A stretch of 64,000 bases of DNA, from positions 4,836,001 through 4,900,000 of the forward strand of contig CM070511.1 of NCBI GenBank assembly GCA_036346375.1. Direction: 5' to 3'. Positions 32,736-44,194 of this stretch are shown one piece after another; position 1 is the stretch's first letter, and every line of letters begins with the position of its first letter. The DNA comes from Guadua angustifolia (Eukaryota; Streptophyta; Magnoliopsida; Poales; Poaceae). The notes beneath the pieces are model-generated. The model saw only the letters and a list, made by a program, of their open reading frames with translations, did not search any database and was not told the origin of the DNA. Position numbers and translations under genes: made by a program.

Positions 32736-34100
32736 TGGTTGTAACTAATTAGGTTTACGCTGGTTGTGCTAATAGCCTATTGGAGCATGTACAATAATAG
32801 CCTACTATTTATATACTTCTTTATATTATAAGATAAAAGTAGAGACATCTACTGTCTATATACTTTTCTATATCATCTAAAGACAAAACTAAATTTAACT
32901 TCTATAATAGATGATATTATTTGATTGTCACTGTGGATTAGCATTCCTTGATGATCGAGCATATATTGAGAATACAAATTGCTCGATATGAAATAGTGTA
33001 TGTGTGTATGTGAACTCGATATGCAGTGCTTCACCCTTAGCCAATTTTCATGGATTTTCATTAGGTTTGGTACAATTTTGTACCTAATTTTGCTTGTCCA
33101 TTTTTGTGCTATTTTAGTAATGGGTACGTCAAACAAGAAATTAAATTTTGTCGCTTTTTTCTGTTAATTTGGTACTACTGATACGAAGTGAAATAAGGTT
33201 TTTATTGATGCTGAAACCGGAGTGTGGTTTGATAGGTTTGGTATATTCTCCCTTCTCAATTATTATCGTCGCGCATGTGAGAGCTAATTAAGAGATTAAG
33301 CTATTGGACTCGGTCTAATTGGAGAGGAAGGACATCTATTTTCCACCTTTATTGCCTCCATCGGTTGTAGGATTAATTTTTATATTACACTCGAAAATAT
33401 ATAAACTAATCTCGCTATAAAATGGCTTAATCCAGATTATATAGCCTAATTAGCGCTTCCCATATACATCAAGCTTTTAGAGAGTAATGGTTGCCTAAGG
33501 TATAATGTGGATTATTGGTTGTATATATTGGATATCCTATGTATGTGTATAAAGATCAAAAAATATATGTGTGTATAAAGATGTATGTGTATAAAAATAT
33601 ATATGTGTCCTTGAAAGTTGTATATAAGTAGTCTCGAAACAAGCTGTAAAAACACTATCATGTGTCTATGCCAGCGTTTGAATTCATAAGTTTGACATCA
33701 CGCGAAGAATAGTCTAGCCGATAATGCGGCTATACTTGAGCTCATATGCTTTTCGTCTATTTTCCTTTGTTACATCTATCTTCATTTCCTCGTTCGTCTT
33801 TCTTGATACCATTGTATGTGTATTTGTATTAATTTGAAATTTCGATAAACTTGTTAGGAATGGACTCTAATGAGGTCAAGTGCCAAAGGGAGTTGGGCCC
33901 TTGAATATAGATGAAGTAGGCAGGTAGCCCAGCGTACTACGAACCTCGAGGATATTGATATGGAGCAACTTTGGCGCCCTTGCCATAGACCAACTTTGAT
34001 GCCCTTGCCATGGACCAAGTAGCGCCACTAACATAGGCGAGGTAAAGTATTAGTACAATGTGATTCCCAAAATATTGTAGAGTCAGACGACTAATAAGAA
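32736..34100. other. AT-rich CACTA B 5' non-coding region
   Basis: No protein similarity is seen. Near 33962-34022 a roughly 30-bp word (CAACTTTGGCGCCCTTGCCA / CAACTTTGATGCCCTTGCCA) is repeated in tandem just before the coding remnants. Confidence 0.45.
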
Positions 34101-34107
34101 GATCCAA

Positions 34108-36022
34108 TTGCAAGCTCAGACGTCAGATGAACAAAGGCGGTGCACAGGCCGTGGTCCGAACAAGATGCCTAAGGGTGTTCAGAATATAGTAGAGCTCTCG
34201 ACAGTCGGAGAACCTGCTATACCCATGTCATCATTGGGCCCGTACAGGACAGCATGCGGAGTACTTGCTAGGGATTATGTGCCCATCAGCTATAGATCAT
34301 GGACCGGCCGTCGAGGTGACCATTGGGTGGTTCCCGACGACTTGAAGGACTAGGCTGTGGGACAAGCTAAAAAGTATTCAGTTCCCCAAAGTGCAGAGTT
34401 GGTTGCAAAAGCGTGCACTATGCATCATGTGCAAAGCGAGGAAGAATTAAGCGACCTTGAATAAGAACTATGTGAAGAAGAATGAAATGCCAAATTTTGA
34501 CATGTACCCAAAGATAAGGGAATTTTGGGAGGACTCTATGGCATACAAAATTCAAAGAAGCCAGAACGGTGAGTCGGAAGAACAAGGCTATGACGATAAG
34601 AATATTTACCCTCACACACTAGGCCTTGGTGGCTACATGAAGAAAATACTGCATGGGATAGGTGCGAAGAAGAGCTAACCCGCAGGCGTCATTCCTGACG
34701 ACCGAGTTGAGTGAGCGATCGAAGCCTTGGTTGCTGGGAGGGCTTACGTCTCGAAGATGGCAGCTTAAGCTTCAGGAGGCGATAGAGCCGTGAAGTGTTG
34801 TGGAAAATAGCGGATGCTCATGTGCGATCTTCCCAAGGCTTTTTCAGGCCACGAATGGAGAATAGACGAGTGACCGTTGCCTGGGTAATAAGGAGCACCT
34901 TGGTCACACAGAGAGTTGGTTTGGTGTCATGGAAAGAAGGCTTCCCGGTGACGCATCGTTGTACTGGCGGCAAGAGAATAAAAAAAGAAGATCAAGCTGG
35001 ACCGTCAAATACAAGATCTTTGTGGCGAAACGTTAGCGAAATAGAGTGGAGCTAGATAAGGTTGTGGAGCAAGCGATGCAAAAGCTCTCGACTCACAATC
35101 GCCACCCGATGATGACCATTAGAACTTGATCATGGTGTTAAGTGAAGCATTGCGCATCCACAGGGATCCCCGAAGTGCATGGACTCCATTATCCAGTGGA
35201 TGACATCACAGAACCGACACCGTGCAAGCTGCATTTGTCCGCACATGGCATTACCATCAAGGTGGTTGATGGCAGGGCTTGGCCATGCGGTTCCTCGTAG
35301 GTTCTGCACTGCTGCCCGATACTATCGGCATTCGCCAAGCTCAAAGTGGATAGTGTAGTCCGACAATACCGCAAAATGGAGGTAGAGATCCCTAGTGAGG
35401 ACAGAAAAAAACATGGAGAAAACATGCATGGCTTCCTCGCGTGGCGCAAGAGCTTGATTAAGTTTGGCTCAGATGATGAGGACGACAAAGACGATGACGA
35501 TCAGCTGCACTCTCCACACAAAGACGATGATGATGATGATGTGCCTGCACCAGCCAAGAAAAGTCCAACTCCTACGCCGACACCACCCAAGAAAAGTCCA
35601 ACTCCTCCGCCGGCATATAAGAAGAGTCGAACATCAGCACCATCTTAGAAGTCTGCACCGTCTTATAGCAAATCTCGATTAAATGCGTGAAGTCAAGCCT
35701 GACCTCAAAAGAAATTACCAGCAGAGATGACTGAAGAAGAACACAAAAAGAAAATAAAGGCCTGCGTAACATCTCACTTCAAAAAGGTGCCATCACCTGA
35801 AAAGACTAAAGTTGATGCTAATGCACATAAGTTTTTCTTGAGTATGGGAAAAGTCAAAGAGATGGGGCGAGCTTCTGAACCTTCCAAAATGTCGGACTAC
35901 GAGTGCATCTCCAGAAAGCAATACTTGAAGGTGGCTAGTGCCGATGCATTGAGATCAGAACCTCAAGGAGATGCTGCTGAACAACTTTGTGCTCACGAGC
36001 AAGGTCTAAGGTGGAAGTTAAA
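34108..36022 (+). pseudogene. Ptta/En-Spm (transposase_24) gene remnant, CACTA B
   Basis: Plus-strand blocks in order: 34108-34353 (RRCTGRGPNKMPKG, YRTACGVLARDYVPISYRSW, the N-terminal GRGP and V.ISY.SW signature); 34457-34678 (MPNFDMYPKIREFWED, HTLGLGGYMKKI); 34720-35060 very decayed, in the place of the WKMGF block; 35346-35648 (MHGFLAWRKSLIKFGSDDED, acidic run, then KKSPTPTPTPPKKSPTPPP); 35727 onward (EEEHKKKIKACVTSHFKKVP, VDANAHKFFLSMGKVKEMG). Stops occur between blocks (for example at 34351 and 35646). There is no Ulp1 domain: the gene is cut at about 36022 by MITE sequence. Confidence 0.72.
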
Positions 36023-36206
36023 CTTGTCAGAATTTTCTCTTTTTTGTAATTCTTGATATGTATCGAATTTGAACCTGCAATTTTATACATAGGTAGAGTA
36101 ATCTATGAAGCACATCTACAAATGTTTTTAGAGTTTTTCGTGACTTTTATTAGTTGGTGTGCATGGTGTGTACATGGGAAGCCCTGTGTGCACATGATAT
36201 GTTGCT
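36023..36206. mobile_element. Right arm of a MITE related to 3571-3959
   Basis: Aligns in order with the second half of the 3571-3959 element: GTCAGAATTTTCTCTTTTTT / GTCAGAAATTTGTCTTTTTT, CGAATTTGA, AATTTTATA, TTAGTTGG, GCATGGTGTG / GCACGGTGATTG, GATATGT. It is clearly diverged (old) and lacks the left arm. It supplies the last dozen residues of the open frame that ends at 36056. Confidence 0.65.
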
Positions 36207-36309
36207 ATATTTGAATTATGATTTAACGATGCTTTACATTAACACATTGTACAAAAAAATTGTATCAAAATATATAATGCAAAAAAATATGAATTAAAAA
36301 CATTTGGTG

Positions 36310-36617
36310 CATGGCTTATCACTGCCGGTTCGTCCAAGAACCGACAGTGATATATGTATATCACTGTCGGTTCCTATTTCGAACCGGCAGTGATATATAT
36401 ATATATATCATTGTCGGATTTTGGTTTGACCCGGCAGAGATAGTCCAATATCACTGACGGTTGTACAACGAACCGGCAGTGGTATCTATTATCACTGTCG
36501 GTTCCTGAGCCGGCAGTGATAATCCTGAGTATCACTGCCGACCAATCACTGCCGGCTCCCATAACTGGCAGTGATGGCGTTTTCGAGCCGGTAGTGATGT
36601 ATTGTTCTGTAGTAGTG
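36310..36617 (-). repeat. CACTA B right terminus with ATCACTGCCGGTT array
   Basis: About twelve copies in both orientations of ATCACTGCCGGTT / AACCGGCAGTGAT, many paired around TATATA loops. Ends CTGTAGTAGTG (36617); reverse complement CACTACTACAGAACAATACA. The terminus resembles the 1724 end (CACTACTACGTAAC). Confidence 0.8.
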
Positions 36618-36762
36618 TCAGTTCCCTAGCTTGAACTACCCCCCCATGAGACACCAGAGCACGATCTAAAACAGCCGCAGGAAACAACGAAACGGATGAT
36701 AAACTGTCAATAGAATACAAGTCAGAGCTAACTGGAGTGTTTGCTGCGATACGCCTTTTTAA

Positions 36763-36993
36763 CTAAGAAACATGCACCACCGGATGAATCTTGCTAGTTG
36801 GAGGAAGGTCCAATTTATACGCTACCATTCCAATTTTCTGAAGAATTCTGTAGGGACCAAAGAATCTGAAGGCGAGCTTCTGGTTATGCCGATTGGCCAC
36901 TAAAGTCTGAATATATGGTTGCAGCTTTAAATACACCAAATCTCCAACCTCAAAAGAGCTCTCAGAATGTTTTTTATCAGCCTGCCACTTCAT
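36763..36993 (-). pseudogene. Integrase C-terminal region (element C)
   Basis: SSFEVGDLVYLKLQPYIQTL, then LAFRFFGPYRILQKIGMVAY and KLDLPPTSKIHPVVHVS, the GPY/F module after the integrase core. A stop follows before any chromodomain, which is not seen. Confidence 0.8.
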
Positions 36994-37289
36994 TCTTTGT
37001 TGTGCTCATAAAAGTTGTTGTTGGAGCAATTTAGTTAGCAACTCCCTTTCTTTTAGCCAGTCTTCTAAATCCGGCAGGGTGCAGGTATTCAAATGAGATA
37101 CGCCAAAGTGACGTGGGGATGACCATAAAACACTTCAAATGGTGTTTTGCTCAGCGAGGAATGGTAATTCGTATTATACCAATACTCGGCTAATGGTAGC
37201 CATTTGGCCCATTGACTAGTCTTGGAGTGGACTGAACAACGAAGGTACACCTCCAAACATTGATTGAGATGCTCGGTCTGGCCGTCAGA

Positions 37290-37952
37290 CTATGGATGGT
37301 AAGCGGAGCTCATATGTAACTTAGTGTCAGTTAGACGAAACAATTCTTGCCAAACATGACTAGTAAACACCTTGTCATGGTTAGAAATGAGTATTTGAGG
37401 CATACCATGCAACTTATACACCTGATTGAGGTACTCTTGAGCAACTTGGAAGGCAGTAAAGGGGTGTGCTAAAGGTATGAAGTGCTCATATTTGGTGAGC
37501 TTGTCAATAACGACCAGAATAGTATTGAACTTGTTAGACTGAGGGAGACCTTCAATAAAATCTAGACTGACCACTGTCCAAGCTTGTGAAGGAATCGGTA
37601 ATGGTTGCAATAAACCCGGCAGCTTAACATGTTCAGTCTTTGCCTACTGACAGACATCACAACCCTAAACAAAATCCATAACACTTTTCTTCATGTTTGG
37701 CCAAGCAAACAAGCCTTTAATGCGAGCATAAGTAGCTTGAATGCTAGAATGCCCTCCAATACCACTATTATGTAATGCTTGCATAATATGGTTCTGAGCC
37801 AAAACATTATTACCAATCCAGATCCGACCTTTATATCGGAGAATGCTCTCATGTAATTGGAAGTGCTTATGTTGAGCACCAGGCAAACTAAGTTCTGTCA
37901 AGAGTTTCTTGGTGTTCGGATCATCCTCATAGCCCACTGCCAAATTCTCCAA
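37290..37952 (-). pseudogene. Integrase zinc finger and catalytic core (element C)
   Basis: 37952-37665 carries the HHCC-side linker (SGIGGHSSIQATYARIKGLF, AWPNMKKSV); the zinc-finger end GCDVCQ is followed by stop codons (DFV-stop-G, CQ-stop-AK). 37610-37290 is the core: SLDFIEGLPQS with the first Asp, then ISNHDKVFTS where the second catalytic Asp (usually SDRDK) is Asn. A TAG interrupts HP-stop-SDGQTEHLNQ before the Glu. The core is therefore disabled three ways. Confidence 0.85.
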
Positions 37953-38717
37953 CTAGAGTGGTATACTGCTGGAGATAGCATCCAACTCCATCCCTTCCTG
38001 TCTGCGCGATAAGGCATCAGCGGTAGCATTAGTACTTCCTTTCTTGTATTGTATTGCATAATTCAATCCAATCAACTTCACAAATGCTTTGTGTTGTATT
38101 CCAGTATTAAGTTGCTGATCGCCTAAGTGCAACAATCTTTTATGATCTATACGAATAATGAAGTGGCTATGCTGCAAATAGGATCTCCATTTATCTACTG
38201 CCATCAAAATCGCCAGACATTCTTTTTCATATGTGGACAAAGCTTGACTTCTGATGCACAACCCTCTGCTAAGAAATGCCACAGGATGATTATCTTGCAT
38301 CAACATAGCTCCCACACCATTCTTGCAAGCATCAGTCTCAATGATGAATGGCTTCGCAAAATCTGGTAGAGCCAAAACTGGCACTTTAATCAAAGCTTGC
38401 TTAAGTGTTTTGAAGGCCATTTGAGCTTCTGGACGCCAAGAAAAACACACTCCTTTCTTAAGCAAATCGGTAAGCGGTTTGCTAATTGCTCCATAAAGCC
38501 TGATGAACTTGCGATAATACCCTGTGAGGCCTAAGAAACCATGCAACTCTTTCACGTTTCTTGGAGGCGGCCAATCCTTCACCACTTGAATTTTTGATGC
38601 ATCTGTCGACACCCCATGTAACCCAATAATATGCCCCAAGTATTTCAACTGCTGCTGTGCAAAAGAGCATTTGGACAACTTCACCACCATTCGATTTTGC
38701 TGTAGCAGTCGAAACAC
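37953..38717 (-). pseudogene. RT thumb and RNase H (element C)
   Basis: A 254-codon open block: LKYLGHIIGLHGVSTDASKI, FLGLTGYYRKFI, then RNase H FIIETDACKNGVGAMLMQDN (usual DAS is DAC), LSTYEKECLAILMAVDKWRS, IRIDHKRLLHL (usual TDH.SL), ATADALSRR. Several substitutions fall in normally fixed positions. Bounded by stops on both sides. Confidence 0.85.
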
Positions 38718-38720
38718 TTG

Positions 38721-38969
38721 TCATAACAACTGAATATGGTCTTCAAAGGTGGTAGTGTACACCAAAATGTCATCCATAAATACCAACACTCCTTTCCTCA
38801 AATAAGGCTCAAAAACTTGATTCATGATGCTTTGAAATGTTGCCGGGGCATTTGTTAAGCCAAATGGCATAACCAAAAACTCATATAACCCTTGATGAGT
38901 TCGAAATGCCATCTTGTGTTCATCTCCAATGGCTATCCGAATTTGATAGTACCCTGATCGTAGGTCCAA
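38721..38969 (-). pseudogene. RT palm, downstream half (element C)
   Basis: LDLRSGYYQIRIAIGDEHKM, FRTHQGLYEFLVMPFGLTNA, then VLVFMDDILVYTTTFEDH with the FMDD catalytic box. Its upstream half is at 42960-43192. The coding break is exactly the element E insertion, and the TCCAA at 38965-38969 is the target duplication. Confidence 0.9.
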
Positions 38970-39876
38970 TGATGAGGACATCACCAACATGGATACGACC
39001 AGCGTGACCGCTGCCCCTCCTTCCTCTCCGGCTTCTCCAATGACTACCAACGCTGTTCCATCTTCGTCACAAATGATCGACGCTGCGGCAACTTCGTCGC
39101 CGAGAGGCCTTAATCCAAAAGCTCAGCTATTCAAGCCCACATCAACAGACAAGGGCCTCAAGCACACACCCCGAGAACAGCCCATGCGTCAAGGAAAGCC
39201 CATATGGAAGCCCAAGATGCCAAAAAGCCCGGTTCGGCCATCCAGCAGCATGCCAACTTCAAACGGGCATAACTTGGGCTCCCGGACTCTGTTTTCAGCG
39301 TGCGATCACCCGTTTGAAAGCTTAGGAGATAAGCTTTCCAATGGATCTAGCCCCACTTCCAAATTCACTCTAAAACGACAGCAAAATGTGGAACAATGTC
39401 ATGGGCCAGAAATTCAGGGTGCTGCATCACCTCACTTTTGGGCTTATGGCCCATGTATCTTAGGGTTTTGGTGGCCACCACTGTTTTGGCTGCGCTACTC
39501 CTCCTGGCCGCCGCTATATATGTGGCCGCCACCGTTCTTTTACGCTTAGGTTTTGTTGTGTTTTGGTAGACCCCTTGTGCGTCCCTCCTCGTGTTTGCGT
39601 GTGTCGACTACACCACCCGTGACGAGAAACAGAACCTCACCTTTGTATCTTTTAGATCATCGGATTGGAATTACTCTCACCTTGTTCTTGCTTGTTCTCG
39701 GTTGCAGCAGGTACAAGGATCGATCGGGTCTTTGATTCGGTTGATCGCCTCGTGTGGTGACGTTGCGATTGCTTGGTTGCTGATCTCGTGGTTAGTAGCC
39801 GTTCCATCTACTTCGTGCACCATCAAACCGACGTATCGTTCTCATCAGAAGATCGGGCCGACCCCCGTGCGCATCA
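38970..39876 (+). repeat. 5' LTR of element E
   Basis: 907 bp, TG...CA. A TATA-like GCTATATATGTGG sits near 39514. It contains an open frame 38989-39549 that is the same coding sequence as the C-terminal part of the element's internal ORF in the 3' LTR (MDTTSVTAAPPSSPASP). It retains CTACTTCGTGCACCAT, missing from the other LTR. Confidence 0.9.
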
Positions 39877-39878
39877 AG

Positions 39879-39890
39879 TGGTATCAGAGC
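39879..39890 (+). promoter_or_regulatory. Primer binding site of element E
   Basis: TGGTATCAGAGC, two bases after the LTR, matching initiator tRNA-Met. Confidence 0.92.
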
Positions 39891-41056
39891 GACGGTTGCC
39901 TGGTGAGAACACCCTTATCTTTTGTTTAGTTCATCTTGTTCGTCCTAGAGTCCAGAAAAATAGCCAAAAAAAATATGTTCGTTGTGTGATCAATCTAATC
40001 GGAGCCCTTTTTTAGCCTTTACTATTACTACCTAGTTTAATTCTTGTTGAATTTACGTTGCATCGTCGTGTCGTTGCTGGTCTTAGTGTTTTGATCCTTA
40101 GAGTTTCGAGTTCTTGTCACGTTTTTGTCCCCGAGTTGAACTCCATCGCATTGTCGCGTCCAATTCGGATCCTTCTCTGTCCAGTTCGGTATTTTGGTCA
40201 TAACTCCCTCATACGAACTCGGATTTTGCTGTTCTTATACTTTCCGGAAAGCTTCAGAAATTATCTACAACTTTGTCCATTGTGAAACTTTCCAGAAACG
40301 CCGTCTTCTTGCCCAAAATCCCATCGGATTGGAATCTATTTTCGTCCTGGATTTTCTGAGCAGTCTGTATTTCGGGGTCAATATCTCTGGCTTCCCTTAT
40401 CCAAAATAGACATTCCATATATGCAAATTGATCAGCTTGAAAAGATCTACAACTTTCCAGTTATACGTTTTTGCATTGGAAGCCAATAAAAACCCAAAAA
40501 CAGCGTTTGAAGTTTCAGCATAGTAGATATGTTTTGCAGCAGGAAATTTTTTGAGTTGTAATTCATCATATTTGCCACTTTGATATAAAAGGAAGAAAAA
40601 AATAAGAAAAAGCAAGTGCATATAAAAGAGCCGCACTAAAAGGAGGAAAAAAGCCCTAGCTATTTGCTTGTGTCTTGTGGTCATTCAGTTTGCTATTTAC
40701 GACTTCTTTGGTGTCTAGGCTCGCGTCTCTAGTACGGTCTAGCCTAGGACCAGAAAAGTACCGCCGTTGAACGTTCTTTCAACTTGTTTTGGCTAGTGTA
40801 GTTCTAATATATCCTTTGCTACATATTATACCTCTCCAAGCTCCACCTAATATTAACCACAGGAGAAGCACCTTGCAATCGCTTTGTCACCCCCGAGTCT
40901 GATTACCATCATCCACCGATTGAAACTTGAAAAGTCTGCGGGGTAAACGGGTAGAACTTGGTGTGAGCTTGAGCGTGTGAGATCCTCCACTGTCCACATA
41001 TTAGCAGTTCATAGGAACTAATTCTCTTGTGAGTTCTCTGTTTGTTGCCCTTAACA
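39891..41056. other. Long leader of element E
   Basis: About 1.17 kb between the PBS and the first ATG, AT-rich with no domain. The frames here are short and unconvincing. A packaging signal or intron could lie here, but none is identified. Confidence 0.5.
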
Positions 41057-42480
41057 ATGGCAGGTTCACATAACAAGACAACTTACGAGGATGATATTGA
41101 GGATTGTCCATTCTTGATAGAAAGAGAAAAGAAATGCTGGCGAAAACTTAAGCGACTTGAGTCCCTGCAGAAATCAAAGGGTGAGACGGTCGAGCATGGG
41201 ATTATCCCTTCGACCAAGAATGAGAACACACCACTGAAGAAAGATTTGAAGTCTACCTCACCCAAAAAAAAGGATAGTAAGTGTATTTCAATATATAACG
41301 ATACAAATGTTCTTGCTATTCCTACGACTAACCCTGTAGGCAAGAATGATCAAGGTGGTGTGCACCTTAGTGCTGCGATGACGGACAACTACATGAGCCT
41401 CATGTCTCATCGCCTACTTAGTGCACCAATGGAGCATGCCAATGACACTCAACGCAACAACTTATTCCAAACTAAGTTTGTTGTGCAAGAACGCAGTACC
41501 GTCATCATTGATGGAGAAGCTGTAGCAACCTCGCAAGTCTACACATGGTCGAGAAGCTTGGCTTGACCACGACTCCACTTCGGCAACCTTACTCAATAGA
41601 ATGGTTTAACTCAATTGGTAAGGTTCAGGTAACACAAACTGTGCAAGTTCTTGTCTCTATTGGTTCATACCATGATCATGTTTATTGTGATGTCATACCT
41701 ACGGAATCATGTTCACTTTTATTAGGTAGACCTTGGTTATATGATGTTGATGCTATTCACTATGGTAGAACCAATCAATATACTTTCAAGTTTAATGGAA
41801 AGAAATTGATTTTGAATCCAATGACTCCTGCTGAGCTAGCCAAAATTAATGCAAAAAGAACTAATGGTAAAGAACATGAGGATGACAAACTTGTTAGTGG
41901 TGTACAACAATCTAAACCAATGTTCAAGAAAGAAGTTCTTTTAAATAAGATTGTTTCCTCACATGATATTGCTTTGCAGACATCTGTTTCCTTGCCTCCT
42001 GTTGCCACTAACCTTTTGCAGGATCATGAGAAGGAGTCGAGGACGACTCCAATTCAAGAAGGGAAGGATGATAAGGACATCACCAACATGGATACGACCA
42101 GCGTGACCACTGCCCCTCCTTCCTCTCCGGCTTCTCCAATGATTACCAACGTTGTTTCATCTTCGTCACAAATGATCGACGCTGCGGCAACTTCGTCACC
42201 GAGAGGCCTTAATCCAAAAGCTCAGCTATTCAAGCCCACATCAACAGACAAGGGCCTCAAGCACACACCCCGAGAACAGTCCACGCGTCAAGGAAGGCCC
42301 ATATGGAAGCCCAAGATACCAAAAAGCCCGGTTCGGCCATCCAGCAGCATGCCAACTTCAAACGGGCATAACTTGGGCTCCCGGACTCCGTTTTCAGCGT
42401 GCGACCACCCGTTTGAAAGCTTAGAAGATAAGGTTTCCAATGGATCCAGCCCTACTTCCAAATTCACTCTAGAACGATAG
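41057..42480 (+). CDS. Retropepsin-like protein of element E (one frameshift), runs into the 3' LTR
   Basis: ATG at 41057 (MAGSHNKTTYEDDIEDCPF). A lysine-rich N-terminal part leads to FQTKFVVQERSTVIIDGEAV, where the DGE takes the place of the retropepsin D-[ST]-G/DGGS active site. About one base is missing near 41545, and the frame continues MVEKLGLTTTPLRQPYSIEW, VLVSIGSYHDHVYCDVIP, ESCSLLLGRPWLYDVDAIHY, the LLLGRPW motif that closes the protease fold. The remaining roughly 200 residues are P/S/T-rich and cross the PPT into the 3' LTR, ending at TAG (42478). There is no Gag major domain, RT or integrase. It is probably a Gag-Pro-derived remnant kept by the family. Protease activity is doubtful because of DGE. 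Confidence 0.7.
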
Positions 42481-42959
42481 GAAAATGCGGAAAAATGCCA
42501 CGGGCCAGAAATTCAGGGTGCTGCATCACTTCACTTTTGGGCTTATGGCCCATGTATCTTAGGGTTTTGGTGGCCACCACTGTTTTGGCTGCGCTACTCC
42601 TCCTGGCCGCCGCTATATATGTGGCCGCCGCCGTTCTTTTACGCTTAGGTTTTGTTGTGTTTTGGTAGACCCCTTGTGCGTCCCTCCTTGTGTTCGCGTG
42701 TGTCGACTAGACCACCCGTGACGAGAAACAGAACCTCACCTTTGTATCTTTGAGATTATTGGATTGGAATTGCTCTCACCTTGTTCTTGCTTGTTCTCGG
42801 TTGCAGCAGGTACAAGGAAAGATCGGGTCTTTGATTCGGTTGATCGCCTCGTGTGGTGACGTTGCGATTGCTTGGTTGCTGATCTCGTGGTTAGTAGCCG
42901 TTCCATCAAACCGACGTATCGTTCTCATCAGAAGATCGGGCCGACCCCCATGCGCATCA
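42069..42959 (+). repeat. 3' LTR of element E
   Basis: 891 bp. It starts TGATAAGGACATCACC after the PPT and ends CATGCGCATCA. Same landmarks as the 5' LTR, minus 16 nt (CTACTTCGTGCACCAT) near 42908. Confidence 0.9.
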
Positions 42960-43192
42960 TCCAACTTAGTAAACCATTGTTCCCCTACAAGTTCATCTAA
43001 AAGCTCATCTATGATTGGCCATGGGTGCTTGTTTTTCACAATAACTGAATTTAACTGTCGATAATCAACACACAGCCGCCAAGTACCATCCTTCTTCTTT
43101 ACAAGAATTACTAGAGAGGCAAATGGAGTACTACTATGCTGGATGACACCTGAATTTAACATCTCACGAACTTGACATTCAATCTCATCTTT
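42960..43192 (-). pseudogene. RT fingers, upstream half (element C)
   Basis: MLNSGVIQHSSTPFASLVIL, VKKKDGTWRLCVDYRQLNSV, then VGEQWFTKLD, stopping where element E begins. It continues in the same frame from protease, separated by one TAG in PQ-stop-KDE near 43194. Complements 38721-38969. Confidence 0.88.
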
Positions 43193-43636
43193 CTACTGAG
43201 GAGAGTAGCGGTATGGCCTCACATTAATAGGTGGTACTCCCGGCATTAAAGGAATCACATGATCATTCACCCTCGCTGGAGGCAAACCCTGAGGTTCTTG
43301 GAATAACTGACCATGCTCCTCAATCAATCGGTGAACCTCTTCTGGAACCTTACTCTGGTATGGATCCTCAAGCACCAACACTTCTTGACCTTCCTCTAGA
43401 AGAGAGTGGCTTACTATAACTATATGAGAAATGACCTGCCATTTCATCAAACCTCTCAGCTTGTTGGAGCCAATTTGTTTACACTGAACTCCAACATCCT
43501 TAATCCCTTGGAGAGAGACCTTCTTCCCTTTGTACCAGAATTTGATAAGCTTTTGCTGCCAATCAATCCACATGGGACCATGATCTTCCAACCAATCAAC
43601 CCCCAGAATGATGTCATAACTACCTAATGGCACCAC
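43193..43636 (-). pseudogene. Protease C-terminus and PR-RT linker (element C)
   Basis: YDIILGVDWLEDHGPMWIDW (ILGVDWL motif), then a long linker to GLPPARVNDHVIPLMPGVPP and NVRPYRYSPQ just before RT. Same frame as its neighbours, bounded by TAG codons. Confidence 0.85.
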
Positions 43637-43663
43637 TTTAACCTCTTGAATGAAAGTGTGTCC

Positions 43664-44188
43664 CTAGACAAACCATTCTAGAGTTTTCACTATCCGAGTA
43701 CAGCTTATAGATCCACCATTAGCCACTGTATAGAACACTTCTTCAATTGGCTGTGTAGGGAGGTTCAACTGCTGTAACAATTGCTCATTAATGAACGAAC
43801 TGACAGCCCCTGAATCGACTAATATGAGCACTTGTCGCTTGCTAATCATCCCAGCCAACCGTAATGTGTGCCTCCTATGAGGTCGCAACTCCGGAGTTGC
43901 TGAAACCAGCATCAAAGCTCCCTCGAGTGCATCCTCTACCTCGCTGTCTGGCTCACACGAAGTGGAATCAATTTGTAAAGCCTCCAACAATTCTTCAATA
44001 ACATGCAGGGAGACTTGATCAGGACAAGTGTGCCCAGTTTTACTCCATTTATCTCCACACGTGAAACAAAATCCATTCTCCTTCTGATAAGTCTTCAGAG
44101 CACCTAACTTGTTCTCTGATCTATTGATTTCCAACTTCTTTTGGCTCTCAGTTTTCTTTACTTCCTCCATTTTGTCTCCTAACTTCAC
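43664..44188 (-). pseudogene. Zinc knuckle and protease active site (element C)
   Basis: Knuckle CFTCGDKWSKTGHTC (variant spacing, C-x2-C-x8-H-x1-C as read), followed by protease LILVDSGAVSSFINEQLLQQ with the DSG catalytic loop and YTVANGGSISCTRIV. Ends at TAG in WFV-stop-GHTF. Confidence 0.85.
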
Positions 44189-44194
44189 TTTGTC

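Larger units (their letters stand above)
38970..42959 (+). mobile_element. Complete non-autonomous LTR element E (3,990 bp)
   Basis: LTRs 38970-39876 (907 bp) and 42069-42959 (891 bp), each starting TGAT and ending GCATCA, with a tRNA-Met PBS (TGGTATCAGAGC) at 39879-39890 and a PPT (AAGAAGGGAAGGA) before 42069. It is flanked by a perfect 5-bp duplication TCCAA (38965-38969, 42960-42964). The LTRs differ by a 16-nt deletion and scattered substitutions. The interior encodes only a retropepsin-like protein; RT, RNase H and integrase are absent, so mobilisation needs another element. Confidence 0.93.

Noticed and set aside
30705..36617. One CACTA element spanning both ends
   Set aside because: The termini match only partly, the subterminal words differ (TCACAGACGG against ATCACTGCCGG) and the flanking trinucleotides TTA/TCA do not match. 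Left open rather than claimed.
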